Positions 12,665-23,950 of a DNA stretch of 64,000 nt are shown here, piece by piece. Below the pieces are notes generated by a model that ran no database searches, had not been told where the DNA came from, and was given only the letters and a program-made list of their open reading frames with translations. This DNA is from Petaurus breviceps papuanus (taxonomy: Eukaryota > Chordata > Mammalia > Diprotodontia > Petauridae): the NCBI GenBank assembly GCA_028583685.1, contig JAMXIF010000048.1, positions 18,378,015 through 18,442,014 on the forward strand. Reading direction: 5' to 3'. Every line of letters begins with the position of its first letter. The stretch's first letter is position 1. Both the position numbers and the translations under genes were made by a program.

Positions 12665-13100
12665 TCACTCTCTTCTTTTTTACTATGTATTTATTTGCTA
12701 AGTGTTAGAGGTACAAAAAAAGAAAAGGAATGTCAGTGATAAATTTAGAAATTCACAAAAGTTCAGAATGGGACACAGACAAGCAAGGCTGTTTAAAAAA
12801 AATTTAATACTACCAAGTTGATTTAATACACACTTAAAACATTTTATATAAGTTCAGTTTTAGATATATGCAATTTCCTTTGTTCTTTGTATACATAATT
12901 TTCATATTTGTTGATATTTGTCCCAAATATGTCAAAATGCCAAGGGTGATCCTTAAGCAGTATGTGCAGGGAGTAAATGGCAAAGTCACACACCTTTGTG
13001 ACTGAAAATCCAGGCTTTTCCTCCTCACCAGGAAAGGGGCCATAGATTTACGCTATGAACTACAGGCTATTTTTGTTTAAAAACAAAGACGTGTGTTAAA
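12665..13100. other. No recognised gene; short L2-like traces
   Basis: atttgctaagtgttagaggtacaaa resembles an L2 end. Otherwise unclassified, leading into the NUDT19 CpG island. Confidence 0.4.
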
Positions 13101-13119
13101 ACAATCTTTCTGGGGGAAA

Positions 13120-14160
13120 ATGGCTGGGGCACCGAAGCTCTCGGTTAGTGCTCTCAGGGCAAGTTACAGCTCATGTTTAGTGCGGGCTGTGGGCAGGCGG
13201 TCACGGGTGCCTGGCTCCGGGACAACCCAAGACCCTGCCCTCTTGGGAAAGTGAGGGAGTGGGATGGAAACCCTAGCTAATGCCTCTTCCGGCCTGGAAC
13301 CGACGCGCTTTCTCACGAAGGTCGAAGGTCGGGTGAGAGCTTCAGACCTGCTTCACAGACTCGGAAGAGACTCGGAGTCAATGTCACTGTCACCCCTGTT
13401 GGGGCGCCACGGTCCCGTCCCCCCCCCGCCCCCGTCGGGGTCAGTGCAGTCCTCGGGCTCTGGGGCCCAGGAGCCCCGCCTGGCACAGCTGCCCACCCCC
13501 TCCGTTAGCCGCGAACCAGCCGCGGAACGCCCGCACGGGGCGTGGGGAGGGAGCCCAGCGCGCAGGGTTCCCCGTCAGCCAGTGCCGGGCCTGCTCCGCC
13601 CCGGGCCCGCCATGCAGGGCTCGCTGCGCCATTGGCGCCGGGCCGCCTCGCTGCTGCTGGCCGTGGGCCGTGCCCACCCAGGGCCGAGCCCGGCCGCCGC
13701 GGCCGAGGACTACGAGGTGCTGCTGCTGCAACGCATCCAGAGTAGTGGCTTCTTGCCCGGCGCCCACGTCTTCCCGGGGGGCGTCCTGGAAGCCGCGGAC
13801 TCTTCGACCGGATGGCTCCCAGTCTTCCAGCCCCACTACGGGCCGCCGAACTTCGGCCTGCCCCTCCCCGGACAGCCCAGGGAAACCTACCCCGAGGTGG
13901 ACTTAGCGTCCCGGCCTAGTTCTCACTCGCTCATCCCTGACGACGTGGCCTTTCGCATCTGCGCCATCCGGGAAACTTTCGAGGAATCCGGTATCCTCCT
14001 GCTGCTCCCCACCGGCGCCCAGGCCCCGCACCTGGCTCGGGCGCATGCGCCGCCCGTAGACCTGGACGCCTGGAGAGCCAAGGTCCAGGAAGACCCTGGT
14101 CAGTTTCTCCAGCTGTGCCAGCACCTGGAGTGCGCACCCAACATCTGGGCCCTGCAGGAG
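13120..14160 (+). promoter_or_regulatory. NUDT19: CpG island: NUDT19 promoter, 5'UTR and exon 1
   Basis: GC content and CpG density rise sharply from about 13.1 kb against the AT-rich surroundings and stay high to about 14.15 kb. Runs of CCG and CGCC are frequent, and no TATA box precedes the start. This is the usual form of a broadly expressed gene's promoter. The transcription start cannot be fixed from sequence; it must lie upstream of 13612. Confidence 0.75.
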
Positions 14161-14286
14161 TGGAGTAACTGGCTCACGCCGTTTATGAGGAAGGGAGGGA
14201 GGCGCTTTGACACAAGGTTCTATGTCTGCTGCCTGCAGAGCAAACCCCAGATCTTCCTGGACATGCTAGAAGTGATCAAATGCGAG
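13612..14286 (+). CDS. NUDT19: NUDT19 coding exon 1 (peroxisomal CoA diphosphatase, Nudix)
   Basis: NUDT19 hydrolyses CoA and acyl-CoA to 3',5'-ADP and (acyl-)phosphopantetheine inside peroxisomes (family knowledge). This exon encodes residues 1-225. Visible are LLLLQR (37-41) and the CoA-Nudix-like GAHVFPGG (50-57). The metal-binding half of the Nudix box, RETFEESG, lies at 120-127, with E124/E125 the likely Mg ligands. The two halves are about 60 residues apart; a split Nudix box is typical of this family. I chose ATG 13612 because MQGSLRHWRRAASLLLA aligns with the start of human NUDT19 (RWRRAAS). An in-frame ATG at 13264 would add 116 residues. The exon ends at a GAG|GTAAAG donor in phase 0. 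The whole exon is GC-rich and lies in a CpG island. The three exons total 362 residues against about 375 in human, with no break in frame. Confidence 0.96.
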
Positions 14287-14984
14287 GTAAAGGGGAAACT
14301 CCTTCAGGACTTGGCTAAGGAGAGCTGTACGGGGAGGAGAGCCCTCGAAAACAAGGGCTTCTGAAGCATCCTAGCTCCTAAACACACAGAAAGCCCAAAG
14401 GAGCCCCTGGCACTAGCAGTTATGACGGTCATTATAGACATGTCATTTCCCCATCCCGAATCACACACTTATGCATATATCTATCTACTATTTGGAATCA
14501 TTGTTGTCAACCCTTTTTTTGGGGGGGGGGGGGTTCGAGTATTGTAAGCTCATGAGATCTGGGTTTGAATTCTTGACATCTAGTTGTGAAACCACTGGCA
14601 AGTAAGTCACCAAATCTCTAAGTGCCTGTTTCATAGTAAAATTGGGGATAAGAATGGTTGTATTGACCTACCCCTTCGGGCTTGGTTTAGTGGACAGAAA
14701 TCTGGTGTGAGAACCAGGAAGATCTGGGTTCCAGTCCTTCCTTCGAGGTCTAGCTGTATGCCCCTCCATAAATCACTTAACTTTTTAGGGCTTAGCACAG
14801 TGCCTGGTACATAGTAGGTGCCTAAAAATGTTTATTGAATTGAATCACACAGCTTTTTAGGCAACAGTAAAGCTAAGCAGTAGAGAAGGAACTTAGCTGA
14901 TAAGAATTTTCTTGATCTTAAAATCCCAGTAAAATTGCAGGTCCTTTCTAGGAAAGTCCTTTTTAACCCTCAACATGAGTTATC

Positions 14985-15082
14985 TTTTTTTTTTTTCGCT
15001 TTTGGAGGGCAATTGGGGTTAAGTAACTTGCCCAAGGTTACACAGCTAGGTTTTTTTTTGTGTGGGTGTTAAGTGTCTGAGG
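14985..15082 (-). mobile_element. SINE (WSINE1-like), truncated, reverse
   Basis: Only the reversed 3' half is present (ggcaattggggttaagtaac to ttaagtgtctgagg). Confidence 0.85.
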
Positions 15083-15183
15083 GACATATGAGTTATCTCA
15101 TACCCATTGCTTGACTCAGAAACTTAATAAATGCTTGTTCAATTGAATTAATGCAGTTAATTCGATGAACTTTAAGATCTCTA

Positions 15184-15362
15184 TCAGGGGTGGCTAGGTG
15201 GCACAGTTTATTAGTTTATTTTTTTCGTCCCTGGAGTCAGGAAGACCTGAGTTCAAATTCGGCCTTAGACACTTAAACACTTATTAGTCTTGTGACCATG
15301 GGCAAGTCACTTAACCCCAGCTGCCCTGCCCTCCCCCCTCCAAAACAAAAACAAAAACAAAA
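15184..15362 (+). mobile_element. SINE (WSINE1-like) with internal insertion
   Basis: ggggtggctaggtggcacag is followed by about 20 extra T-rich bases, then ccctggagtcaggaagacct and a normal 3' part with A-rich tail. Confidence 0.85.
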
Positions 15363-15486
15363 TCTCAGTTCTAATTCAGAATATACAACACTGTAATTCA
15401 AATAGCAAACATAGTCCTTGCCCTTGAGGATTTTTTTTTCTACTGAAATGCTCCTATTCATTTGCAGTTAAGTATACTACAAGGTT

Positions 15487-15613
15487 GGGGCAGCTAGGTG
15501 CCAGTAGATACAGCACTTGAGCTGGAGAAAGAAATGGCAAACCACTCCATTATCTCTGCCAAGAAAACCCCAAGTGGGGTTACTAAGAGTCAGACATCAC
15601 AGAAAAACAACTG
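15487..15613 (+). mobile_element. Internally deleted long SINE (MAR1-type)
   Basis: The head ggggcagctaggtg joins directly to the tail ggagaaagaaatggcaaacc...ccccaagtggggttac. The middle found in the 33.3 kb relative is missing. Confidence 0.65.
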
Positions 15614-16397
15614 ATCAAACAATGTAATACAAGGAGAGTATGCAAAATACAGATCCACTCCAATTTTACACAGATGGAGAGCACATGAAGAGGAACGAGA
15701 TAAGGCTGGAACCATAGATGGTAGTGCCTTCAATGCCCAGTAAAGGAATTCAAACTTTAGTGATTTTTTTTTATTGCCTATAAAATAAAAGTTTTTGAAT
15801 AGAGGAATGACACTGCTATATCCATGCATAAAAGGTAATTCTGATGATGTTAAGGAGGATAGATTAAAGGGAAACCATAGAAAGACTGTTGTGGTAACCT
15901 CAGGGGGGTGGTAATGAAGGCATTAGTAGTAGGTGAATGGTTTAATAGGAATGGAAAATAGGGGACCATTCAGTGATTATTGATTCTTGCCTACAAAATA
16001 TAGACTAGAGGTCTATAATTTTGAGGTTTTAAATGATTTGTTTGCATAGTGATTTACTTGAATCATGTTCAGCTGTCCATTGAACATTTGATGTTCTTTG
16101 GGCATCTTAACATATCCAAACTGTTGCCTCCAATACAGATTTTTTCTAAGTATACATGATCCTTCTCAGTTGATTTTCCCATCATTATTCCCTTTAGTGC
16201 CACTTAAACCTCTTCTATAAGCTCACTCAGGAATGAGATAATGGAATCCAAGGGTGGACAGCTGAACTTAGTCATTCATGGTGAAACAGTTTAATATAAA
16301 TCTTAGTAGAACTTTTACATTTTTCTTATTTATCTTCCTTCAATTTTCATCCTTAAATGTCTTCTGTATATATGGCTTTGCTTTGTCTCACCAGACA

Positions 16398-16566
16398 CTT
16401 TTTTTTTTTTTTTGCTTTTTGGAGGGGGAAAGGCAGGGCAGTTGGGGTTGAGTGACTTGCCCAAGGTCACACAGCTAATAAGTGTTAAGTGTCTGAGGCT
16501 GGATTTGAACTCAGGTTCTTCTGACTCCAGGGCCAGTCTCTATTCACTGTGCTACCTACCCACCCC
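16398..16566 (-). mobile_element. SINE (WSINE1-like), full length, reverse
   Basis: Complete reverse copy ending ctacctacccacccc. Flanked by agacacttt on both sides. Confidence 0.92.
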
Positions 16567-17369
16567 TAGACACTTTCTTTAAAATTGTTTTATCCCCTCT
16601 TGCTTCTTTCAGCTTTATGAGGCAGTACTGCTCTTAATCTTCCTTTCTCATTCTTGGTAAGATTTTACAAATGGGTTTGTGTTTGAAACAGGAATTTCTT
16701 TTGTCTGCTATCTCTCTCTCCTGGGGAGATAAATCATATATTTTAATTAAAATGCTTTTTAGGCTCTTTAACTCTTTTTGTTATCAATGTTGATATAATT
16801 TCTACTATTCTACTTCATTCCACTTTTCTACTATCGATAACTTGTTTAAATAGGTTATAATTTATTTCATTTATATATTTCATAGTTTTATCATTAGTAT
16901 TCTATTAACTTTATACTAATTTTTATCTTTGCTTTGGAATTGTACATAAGATGATGCAGAGATGACTTCGGTATCAGCAATAGTCTTTTCCTGTCTGTTA
17001 AACTATAAATGTTCATTTTTTTCTGATGTTATTCAGTGCTTATCATATCTAGTATCTACTAGTTCTTTCCTTGAAGAAAAGTATTCAAGATATAGAGTTA
17101 TAAGACTTCTATGTAATCTACAAGTGTTTTATTCTACTCATTGTTTAAACTTTTTCTTCAGGTTTAAAATAATTAATAATTTCTGTTTTCCCTTAAGGTT
17201 CCCATCATTTCCACCCTAGTGACCAGTTCCTCCAGTTTAATGAGAGTTAGATGTGAACTTGAATTTTCCCTTGTTGATTCCTACACCTTTTGTAGGATGA
17301 TATTATCATTAAGGGAATTTAATAAGTCATTAGCTGTTTTGCTGATAGCATAGAGGGGGAGGTTTTGTG

Positions 17370-18485
17370 GGAAAGAATTTGGATATGTTGAGTTAAAGAT
17401 TTTTACAGGACATCCACTTTGAGATGTTCAGTAGTTGGAGATGTAAGACTGGAGGTCAGCAGAGAGGTTAAGCATGAATAAGTAGATCTGAGAATCATCA
17501 GCATAGAGATGATAATTGAATCCAAGAGAGCTGATTAGATCACCAAGTGAAATAGTATAGAGGTAGAACAGAGCACAGGACAGAGCCCTGTGAGATACCC
17601 ACCATTAGTAGTCATGAGTTGGATGAAGATTGAGCAAAGGAGCCTCAGAAGGAGTGGTCCAGGGCACTGGCCTCCTTGCTGTCCCTCACACACAATACTC
17701 CATCTCCCAGCTCTTGGAGCATTTTCACTGGCTTTCCCCCATTCCTAGAATGGTCTCCCTCCTCATCTCTGCCTCCTAGCTTCCATGGAAAGCCAGGATA
17801 GAGTAGTGCCATGGAAACTTATAGGACTAGGAGTAATGTATAATGAGCCTAGAAAGATTATCCAGGTTGTGAAGGACTTTAAAAGCCAAAAGAGACGTTT
17901 TAATTTTATCCTATAGAGGCAACAGGAAGCCACTGGAATTTGTTGAGTAGAGGTGTGGCATAATCAGATCTATGATTAATGAAAGTCATTCTGGGAGCTA
18001 AGTAATATGCAATGGGGTAGGAAAGGACTTGAAATAGGGAGACTAATTAGGAAGCCATTGCAATTGTCCAAGAAAATAATGGGGGAGGGGAGGGTGATGA
18101 GGGCTTAAACTAAGGTAGTGACTTTGTAAATAGAGATACAAAAGAAATCAAGGTGGAAGTGTTAAGATCTATTGGTTATATGTGGTGAGGGAGAGTGAAG
18201 TATCAAGAATGTGCCAGGTAGCACAGCGAGTAAGAGCACTGGCTCCAGTGTCTGGATGACCTGGGGATCAAATCTGGGCTCAGATACTTAGCACCACACC
18301 CAGAAATAACTGGCTGTGTAACCTTGAGCAAGTTACTTAACCCCAATTGCTTCAAAAAAAAAAAAAAGAATGATGTTGAAGATACAAACTTGGGAGACTG
18401 GAAGGTTCCAGAGAAATAGGGAAGTTCAGTGGAGGGGTCGGGCCGGGTGGGAAGATGATGAATTCTGTTTTTAACAGAATGAACT
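17370..18485 (-). mobile_element. Rearranged L2-clade remnants with SINE insertion
   Basis: 17395-17660 matches the RT-region text of the other copies (gagaatcatcagcatagaga, gatcaccaagtgaaatagta). 17660-17785 reads as L2 in + orientation (ccatctcccagctcttgg). 17850-18205 and 18367-18480 are again reverse L2, split by a second-family SINE. Order and orientation are shuffled, so several events are needed. Confidence 0.7.
18206..18366 (+). mobile_element. Second-family tRNA-like SINE in L2
   Basis: gccaggtagcacagcgagta, box B-like gggatcaaatc, caccacacccagaaataact and ccttgagcaagttacttaac, then A13. Flanked by aagaatg repeats. Confidence 0.9.
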
Positions 18486-18604
18486 TACTAAATAAATGAA
18501 CAGATAATGAGAAAAGCAAAAAATTTATTTGCCTTGTGTCCCATTCCAATCCATCTGAATCGCTACCTTTGGCTTTTAGAAACTATGACCTTTGTCTTTC
18601 ACAG

Positions 18605-18812
18605 TGGATAACTCCAACAGAAGCGATAAATAAATTTATGTATGAAGAAATATGGTTGGCACCTCCTCAGTTCTATGAGATAAGAAGACTTGTAAACTTT
18701 GCTTCTTTATTGGACCTGCACAAATTTTGTTTGGACCGGAGTTCAGAAGGATGTGAAAGATGGCTGCCAATTACATTGCTAGCCCTAGATGGTGCAATAT
18801 GTCTCTTACCAG
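18605..18812 (+). CDS. NUDT19: NUDT19 coding exon 2
   Basis: Encodes residues 226-294 plus the first base of Gly295. It reads WITPTEAINKF, then EEIWLAPPQFYE, NFASL, DLHKFCL and RWLPITLL, which match the human blocks EIWLPPPQFYE, NFASLSDLHKFCL and RWLPIILL that I recall. The acceptor is tttctttcacag|TGG (phase 0) and the donor CCAG|GTAAAT (phase 1). The flanking introns (about 4.3 and 5.8 kb) are filled with L2 and SINE copies. The exon follows an L2 remnant ending near 18480 by only about 120 bases. Confidence 0.95.
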
Positions 18813-19059
18813 GTAAATTGATCAATTTAAAATATCTTATTAGAATCAGTACAAATTATTATTAATGCCACATAAAGCATTAACTTGCAAAGTGCAGTTT
18901 AATGAAGTACAAACTCTTCTAAATGTCCTATATGTTTAGAGAATAAATTAAGGCCAAATATTTTATTATGTTCCTAAAATTTCATTTCACAGTTTCATTT
19001 AATCATTAACACGAATTAGCTCTTACAAAGGGTTATGACATATAGTACATATATGCACC

Positions 19060-19262
19060 TATGTGGCTTAGAGCACTGGATCTCAAGTCAGGAAGACCTA
19101 AGTTCTTATCTAGCTTTAGACACTTACGGTACTAGCTTTTGGGCAAGTCACTTAACCCTGTTTCCTCAACTGTAAAATGAGCTGTCGAAGAAAAAAATGG
19201 TAAACCACTCCAGTATCTTTCCCAGGAAAATCCCAAAGAGCATCATGGGAGTAGGATATGAG
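19060..19262 (+). mobile_element. Long CORE-type SINE (MAR1-like)
   Basis: tgtggcttagagcactgg head, gcaagtcacttaaccctg middle, and the aatggtaaaccactccagta tail typical of the longer SINE seen reversed at 33.3 kb. Confidence 0.75.
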
Positions 19263-19611
19263 TGAAAAGACTAAACAACAACATGTATAAAAGATATGTT
19301 AAGACAAAGATTAAAAAACCTTCTCCCCTACGAGCAAGAGTGGGAGAGGGAATGGTCATGGTTGTATTCTACCATCTATCACTTCATTCTCTCAGAAGAG
19401 TGGGCTCACACTTAAAGCATTCACCTTCTCAAGCTCATTTCCACAAATGGGATTGCAGTGGGCTCAGTCAGATAGGTCACTCTGCGGGGCCTCCGTTGCT
19501 GCCTCTTTTACATAGTCAGGCTCTCACAAATCCCCATATGGACTTCAGCTCTTGGGTATCTGCTGCTTGCTTTCTCCTGTATGGTACCGAAAAACAAGAA
19601 GAGACATTCGT

Positions 19612-21070
19612 TCAGTAAACATTTGTTAAACACTTACTATGTCCTAAGCAGTGGATACAAAGTGAGGCAAAAGTCAATCCTAGCTCTCAAGGAGCTTACA
19701 ATCTAATGGGAGAGGCAGCATTCAAATATATGCAAAGTAAACTATAAGGATAAATAGGAACTAATTAAAAGGGGGAAAGCACTGGAATTAAGAGGGGTTG
19801 TGAAAGCTTTTCTGTAGAAGGTGAGATTTTACTTGGGACTTAAAGAAAGCCAGGGAGGTCAGTTGTCTGAGCAGAGGAGGGAGAGTGTTTCAGGCATGAC
19901 GGACAGCCAGAGATAATGCCCAGGGCCAAGAGGTGTAATGTCTGGTACAAGGAACAGTCAGGAGGCCAGTGTCACTAGGTCAGAGAGCACATATGGGGAA
20001 ATAGGTATACAAACACTAGAAGGAAGGGCCTTGATTATGAAAGGCTTAGAATGCCAACCAGAATTTTGTATTTGCTCCTGGAGACAATTGGAAGCCACTG
20101 GAGTTTATTGATTGGGAGGTGGGGCTGTGATATGATCAGACCTTCATTTTAGGAAAACCACTTTAGTGCCTAAATGGAGGCTGGTTTGGAGTGGGGAAAG
20201 ATTTAAGGCAGATAGGCTCCCAGCAGGCTATTTCAGTAATCCGATAGTCATGAGGTGATGAAGGCCTGCAATAGAGTCATGGCAGCGTCAGAGGGGAGAA
20301 GGGGGCATATTTGAGAGATGTTGCAAAGGTGAAACAGGCAGGTCTTGGCAATGGCTTTGATATTGGAGGTGAGAGATAGTGAGGCATCCAGGATGACTCC
20401 TGTGTTGTGAGCCTGAGGGATTAGGAGGATGGTGTTGCCTTTCATAGCAGTTAGGAAGGTAGAAGGAGGCGGGGGCTTTAGGTGTAAAGATAATGGGTTC
20501 TGTTTTGGATATATTGAGTTTAAGATGTCTCCTGGACAACCATTGGGAGATGTCTGAAAGACAGTTGAAGATATGAGATTGGAGGTCAGCAGGGAGTTGG
20601 GGACAGGACAGGTAAATTTGAGAATCATCAGCTTAGAGATGATAATTAAATCCATGACTGCTGATGACATCACCAAGTGAAGCAATATAGAGGAAGAAGG
20701 AAAGAGTGCAGGACAGAAGCCTGAGGGATAACCATGGTTAGAGGTCATGATCTGGAGGAGGATCCAGCAAAGGAGACAGAGAAGGTAAAGTCAGGTAGGC
20801 TAGAAGACAACCAGGAGAGTAATGCCCTGAAAACCTAGAAAGAACAGAGTATCAAGGAAGAGAAAGAGATCCATGGTGTCAGAGAGGTCAAGGAGAATTT
20901 GAGAAAAGACCATTGGATTTGGCAACTGAGAGAGTATTAGTAACTTTAGAGAGAGCAGTTTTAGTGAAATGGTAAAGTTGGAAGCCGCATTGTAAGAAGA
21001 AAGTGAGAGGAAAGAAGGTGGTGGCACCTATTTTAGACAGCCTTTTTGAGTTTAGCTACAAAGGATAGAA
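19612..21070 (-). mobile_element. L2-clade LINE, reverse
   Basis: Starts at acatttgttaaacacttact on the + strand and matches the 7.6-9.8 kb copy block by block. The minus-strand frame 20248-20748 carries the post-RT text GVILDASLSLTSNIKAIAK, FHLCNISQI and LLQAFITS, as in L2/CR1 ORF2. It is broken upstream by shifts. Confidence 0.85.
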
Positions 21071-21119
21071 TAGGAGACAGAAGCAACAGCAGGACCATGT
21101 GCTCACAGGACCCATGGCA

Positions 21120-21440
21120 ATAGTCCTGATGGAAGGATAAAAGCCTGAGGTTTCTGTCCTCACAGAAGGTTTATTGCAGTCTTTGCCTCCTCCTAGCCAG
21201 CCAAGAAATAGCAAGAGATTCCCTTTAGATGTTTATTGTCTTTTGAATACATCCCAGTTCTGGTTCAGCAGTCAATCAAAAATCTGTATTTTTACAACAG
21301 TTAATGAACTGGAATCAGTTACAGAAGGCCTATACATGTTCAAAAATCCAAATGGGTATTGTATCAGCTGGGTACAGTGGACATTCTAATAAGGATTGGG
21401 CTTATTGGCTTGCTCCCCATTATGAAAAGTAACAAAACCT
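21120..21440 (-). mobile_element. Possible LTR fragment, unclassified
   Basis: gaaggtttattgcagtct gives AATAAACC on the minus strand, like an LTR R region. No clear ends are seen. Confidence 0.25.
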
Positions 21441-21449
21441 TACTTGTTT

Positions 21450-22010
21450 GTGTTCCCTTTTGAACTTTGTCCTGCTCTCTTTTGTTTTTAAAACTGTTTA
21501 GTTATTGGTCTTTTCTTTTTTTTTTCTTCACTATCAGTACCCACCAATTCTGCTCCCTCTGTTGGAAGTTCTCCCTTGTAATCAATAAGAATAGTCAAGT
21601 AAAACAATTCAACACATTGGCTTGGTCTGTGTATGGAGGACAGTTTGTCTCCTTCAACTCTAACCCTCTCTGCCAAGAGGTGGGAAGTATATTTTAAAAT
21701 CTGTCTCCTGAAATCACAATTGGGTCACTTATCATGTGGAGTTTTAGAACCTTTAAAGTTGTTTTTCTTTATGTTATTTTGGTCACTATGTAATTGCTAT
21801 GGTTTTGCTCATTTTTACTGTAACAGTTTATACAAATCTTCCCAGGTTTTTCTGAATCTGTCATATTTGTCATTTCATACAGTGAAATAATATTTATAGA
21901 CAATGTTTGTTCAGCCCTTCTCCAGTTGTTGGGAGAATTGTGTCCCCCAATACAATTTGTTTCCATTTCCCTACTACAAAAGAACTTACTCCTTTTGACT
22001 TCTCTATTGT
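21450..22010 (-). mobile_element. Old L1 3' region, reverse
   Basis: Carries reversed L1 tail motifs (ggttttgctcatttttactg, caaatcttcccaggtttttctgaa, tgttcagcccttctccagttg). A second similar piece lies at 27.7-28.1 kb. Confidence 0.65.
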
Positions 22011-22127
22011 CAGGGGCAACATCATCTACCTTGTCTCCCGTGTTAATATCTTTGAGGCTGTCTCATCCCTCTCTGATACATGGATCATACATTATTTCAC
22101 ATTATAGTTGTTTATAATATGTCTCTT

Positions 22128-22330
22128 AGAAGCAGTGTGACATAGTGGATAGTGAACTGGCCCTGAAATTAGGAATACCTGGGTCTAAATCCTTGCCCTT
22201 GGCACATAATGTCACATAATGTGACAATGAGCAAGTCACTTAACCGTTCAGTGTTATAGACTGTGTTACAGATCATAGGATTTTATGGCTAGAGCTGGAA
22301 GTGATATCTGAGACCTTCTAGTCAATTCCA
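22128..22330 (+). mobile_element. Old CORE-SINE (MIR/THER1-type)
   Basis: cagtgtgacatagtggatag head and gagcaagtcacttaaccg core, with a short tandem of cataatgtcacataatgtga inside. Confidence 0.6.
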
Positions 22331-22353
22331 TTCATTTTATATTTATATATATA

Positions 22354-22511
22354 ATTTTTTTTTTTGGCGTTTTGGAGGGCAATTGGGGTTAAGTAACTTG
22401 CCCAAGGTCACAGGGCGAGTTTTTGTGTTAAGTGTCTGAGGCCGGATGTGAACTCAGGTCCTCCTAACTCCAGGGCCAGTGCTCTATTCGCTGTGCCGTC
22501 TAGCCACCCCA
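22354..22511 (-). mobile_element. SINE (WSINE1-like), full length, reverse
   Basis: Complete reverse copy from ggcaattggggttaagtaac to gtgccgtctagccacccc. Confidence 0.92.
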
Positions 22512-22584
22512 AAACTAGGGCTTCTTAAACTTTTTTACTCACAATCCCTTCAGCACTTCCCACAGTTTTAAGAAGTGCTGTATA

Positions 22585-22741
22585 GGGCAGCCGGGTGGCT
22601 CAGCAAGTGGGAGCACCGGCTCCAGTGTTGAGACGACCTGGAGATCGAATCCTGGGCTCAGACACTCAGCACCACACCCAGAAATAACTGGCCGTGTAAC
22701 CTTGAGCAAGTTACTTAACCCCGATTGCTTAAAAAAAAAAA
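22585..22741 (+). mobile_element. Second-family tRNA-like SINE with perfect TSD
   Basis: gggcagccgggtggctcag, box B-like gagatcgaatcc, ccacacccagaaataactg, then poly(A). The 12-base duplication aagtgctgtata is identical at 22573-22584 and 22742-22753. It sits in a relic starting agggcttcttaaactttt, which looks like a hAT end. Confidence 0.95.
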
Positions 22742-23286
22742 AAGTGCTGTATAGACCACATGATTTGCTATCTTCATTGGTGGAAGGAGTCTCCAATAGT
22801 AGTCCAGAACAAAAGGAAAATAAAAGGTTAGTTATGGATGTGTCATCTCTCTATACATTGTGAGTGCCATTAGGGCTTTGTGTCTATACCAACCCAGAGA
22901 ACCAGGCTCTTCTCTCCACAAATTAGTTCTTAATAAATGTTGATAGAATCGAATTGCAAAACATCCCAGGGCAGTGGTGAGACCAGGCAGGACCAGAACT
23001 TTCCATGCCCTATCTCTGCTGCCTGAAGGGAACCTGGGGCAGGGGTGGGGGGAGGTGGGGATCTAGGAGGGAGAGAAAAGGAGAGACCAAAGTCACAGTC
23101 AGTGAGTGACTAGGATAAACAGGAAGAATGTGACCCAGAAATGCTTTTCTCCAAAGTTGTCTGACTAAAGGTTACAGATAATAGTGAAAGTGCTGCTTGT
23201 AGTAAGTTAGTGGTTTTCTGTTTATGTGAGTAAAATGCAGCATATTTATCATTTCTTACTTGATAGCTACATTTCAGTTTTGGGGG

Positions 23287-23446
23287 GTTATTTTTTTTGC
23301 TTTTTGCAGGGGTGTGGCAATTGGAGTTAAGTAGCTTGCCCAAGGTCACATGGCTAGTAAGTGTTAAGTATCTGAGGATTTGAACTCAGGGTCCTTCTGA
23401 CTTCAGGGCCTATGCTCTATTCACTGTGCTACCTAGCTACCTAGTT
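23287..23446 (-). mobile_element. SINE (WSINE1-like), reverse
   Basis: Nearly complete reverse copy (ggcaattggagttaagtagc to gctacctagctacctag). Confidence 0.88.
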
Positions 23447-23580
23447 ACTCTCAGATAGTTATATTTCTCTGACCCTCAGAATAGAGATCACATTTTTCTA
23501 AACATATGTAGGCCAATTTTGTTCTTTTTATATATAAATTATCTTTATAAAAGTGATATATGCTTTCATAACTTTATTTT

Positions 23581-23714
23581 ATTTTATTTTGGAGGGGAGA
23601 AAGCAGGGCAATTGGGGTTAAGTAACTTGCCCAAGGTCACATGGCTAGTAAGTGTGAAGTGTGTGAGGTCATACTTGAACTGGTGCTCTATTCACTGTGC
23701 CACCTAGCTGCCCC
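23581..23714 (-). mobile_element. SINE (WSINE1-like), internally shortened, reverse
   Basis: Reverse copy missing part of the middle. Flanked by ataactttatttt on both sides. Confidence 0.9.
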
Positions 23715-23756
23715 AATAACTTTATTTTTTTAATTTGGGGATTTATGTCTTTTTTT

Positions 23757-23831
23757 GCCTTTTTTTTTTTGGAGGGCAATTGGGGTTAAGTAACTTGCCC
23801 AAGGTCACACGGCTAGATTTGCACAACTAGA

Positions 23832-23869
<38 letters not shown>

Positions 23870-23950
23870 AAGTGTCTGAGGCTGGATCTGAACTCAGGTC
23901 CTCCTGACTTCTGGGCCAGCACTCTACTCACTGCACCACCTAGCTGCCCC
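23757..23950 (-). mobile_element. SINE (WSINE1-like) with internal GT microsatellite, reverse
   Basis: Full reverse copy in which the ttaagtgtct site has expanded into about 16 GT units (23834-23866). Confidence 0.92.

Larger units (their letters stand above)
14287..18604 (+). other. NUDT19: NUDT19 intron 1
   Basis: GTAAAG to CACAG. The first 75 bases stay open in frame (stop at 14362). It holds CORE-SINE pieces (14672-14850), SINEs and L2 remnants listed separately. 15620-16390 and 16570-17370 are AT-rich with nothing I recognise. Confidence 0.9.

Noticed and set aside
1-13000. RGS9BP, expected upstream of NUDT19 by human order
   Set aside because: No stretch resembling its single-exon coding region could be read. 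It probably lies left of the window.
13441-14137. Open frames overlapping NUDT19 exon 1 on both strands
   Set aside because: Shadows of a GC-rich coding exon. Only the frame matching NUDT19 shows conservation and continues across splice sites.
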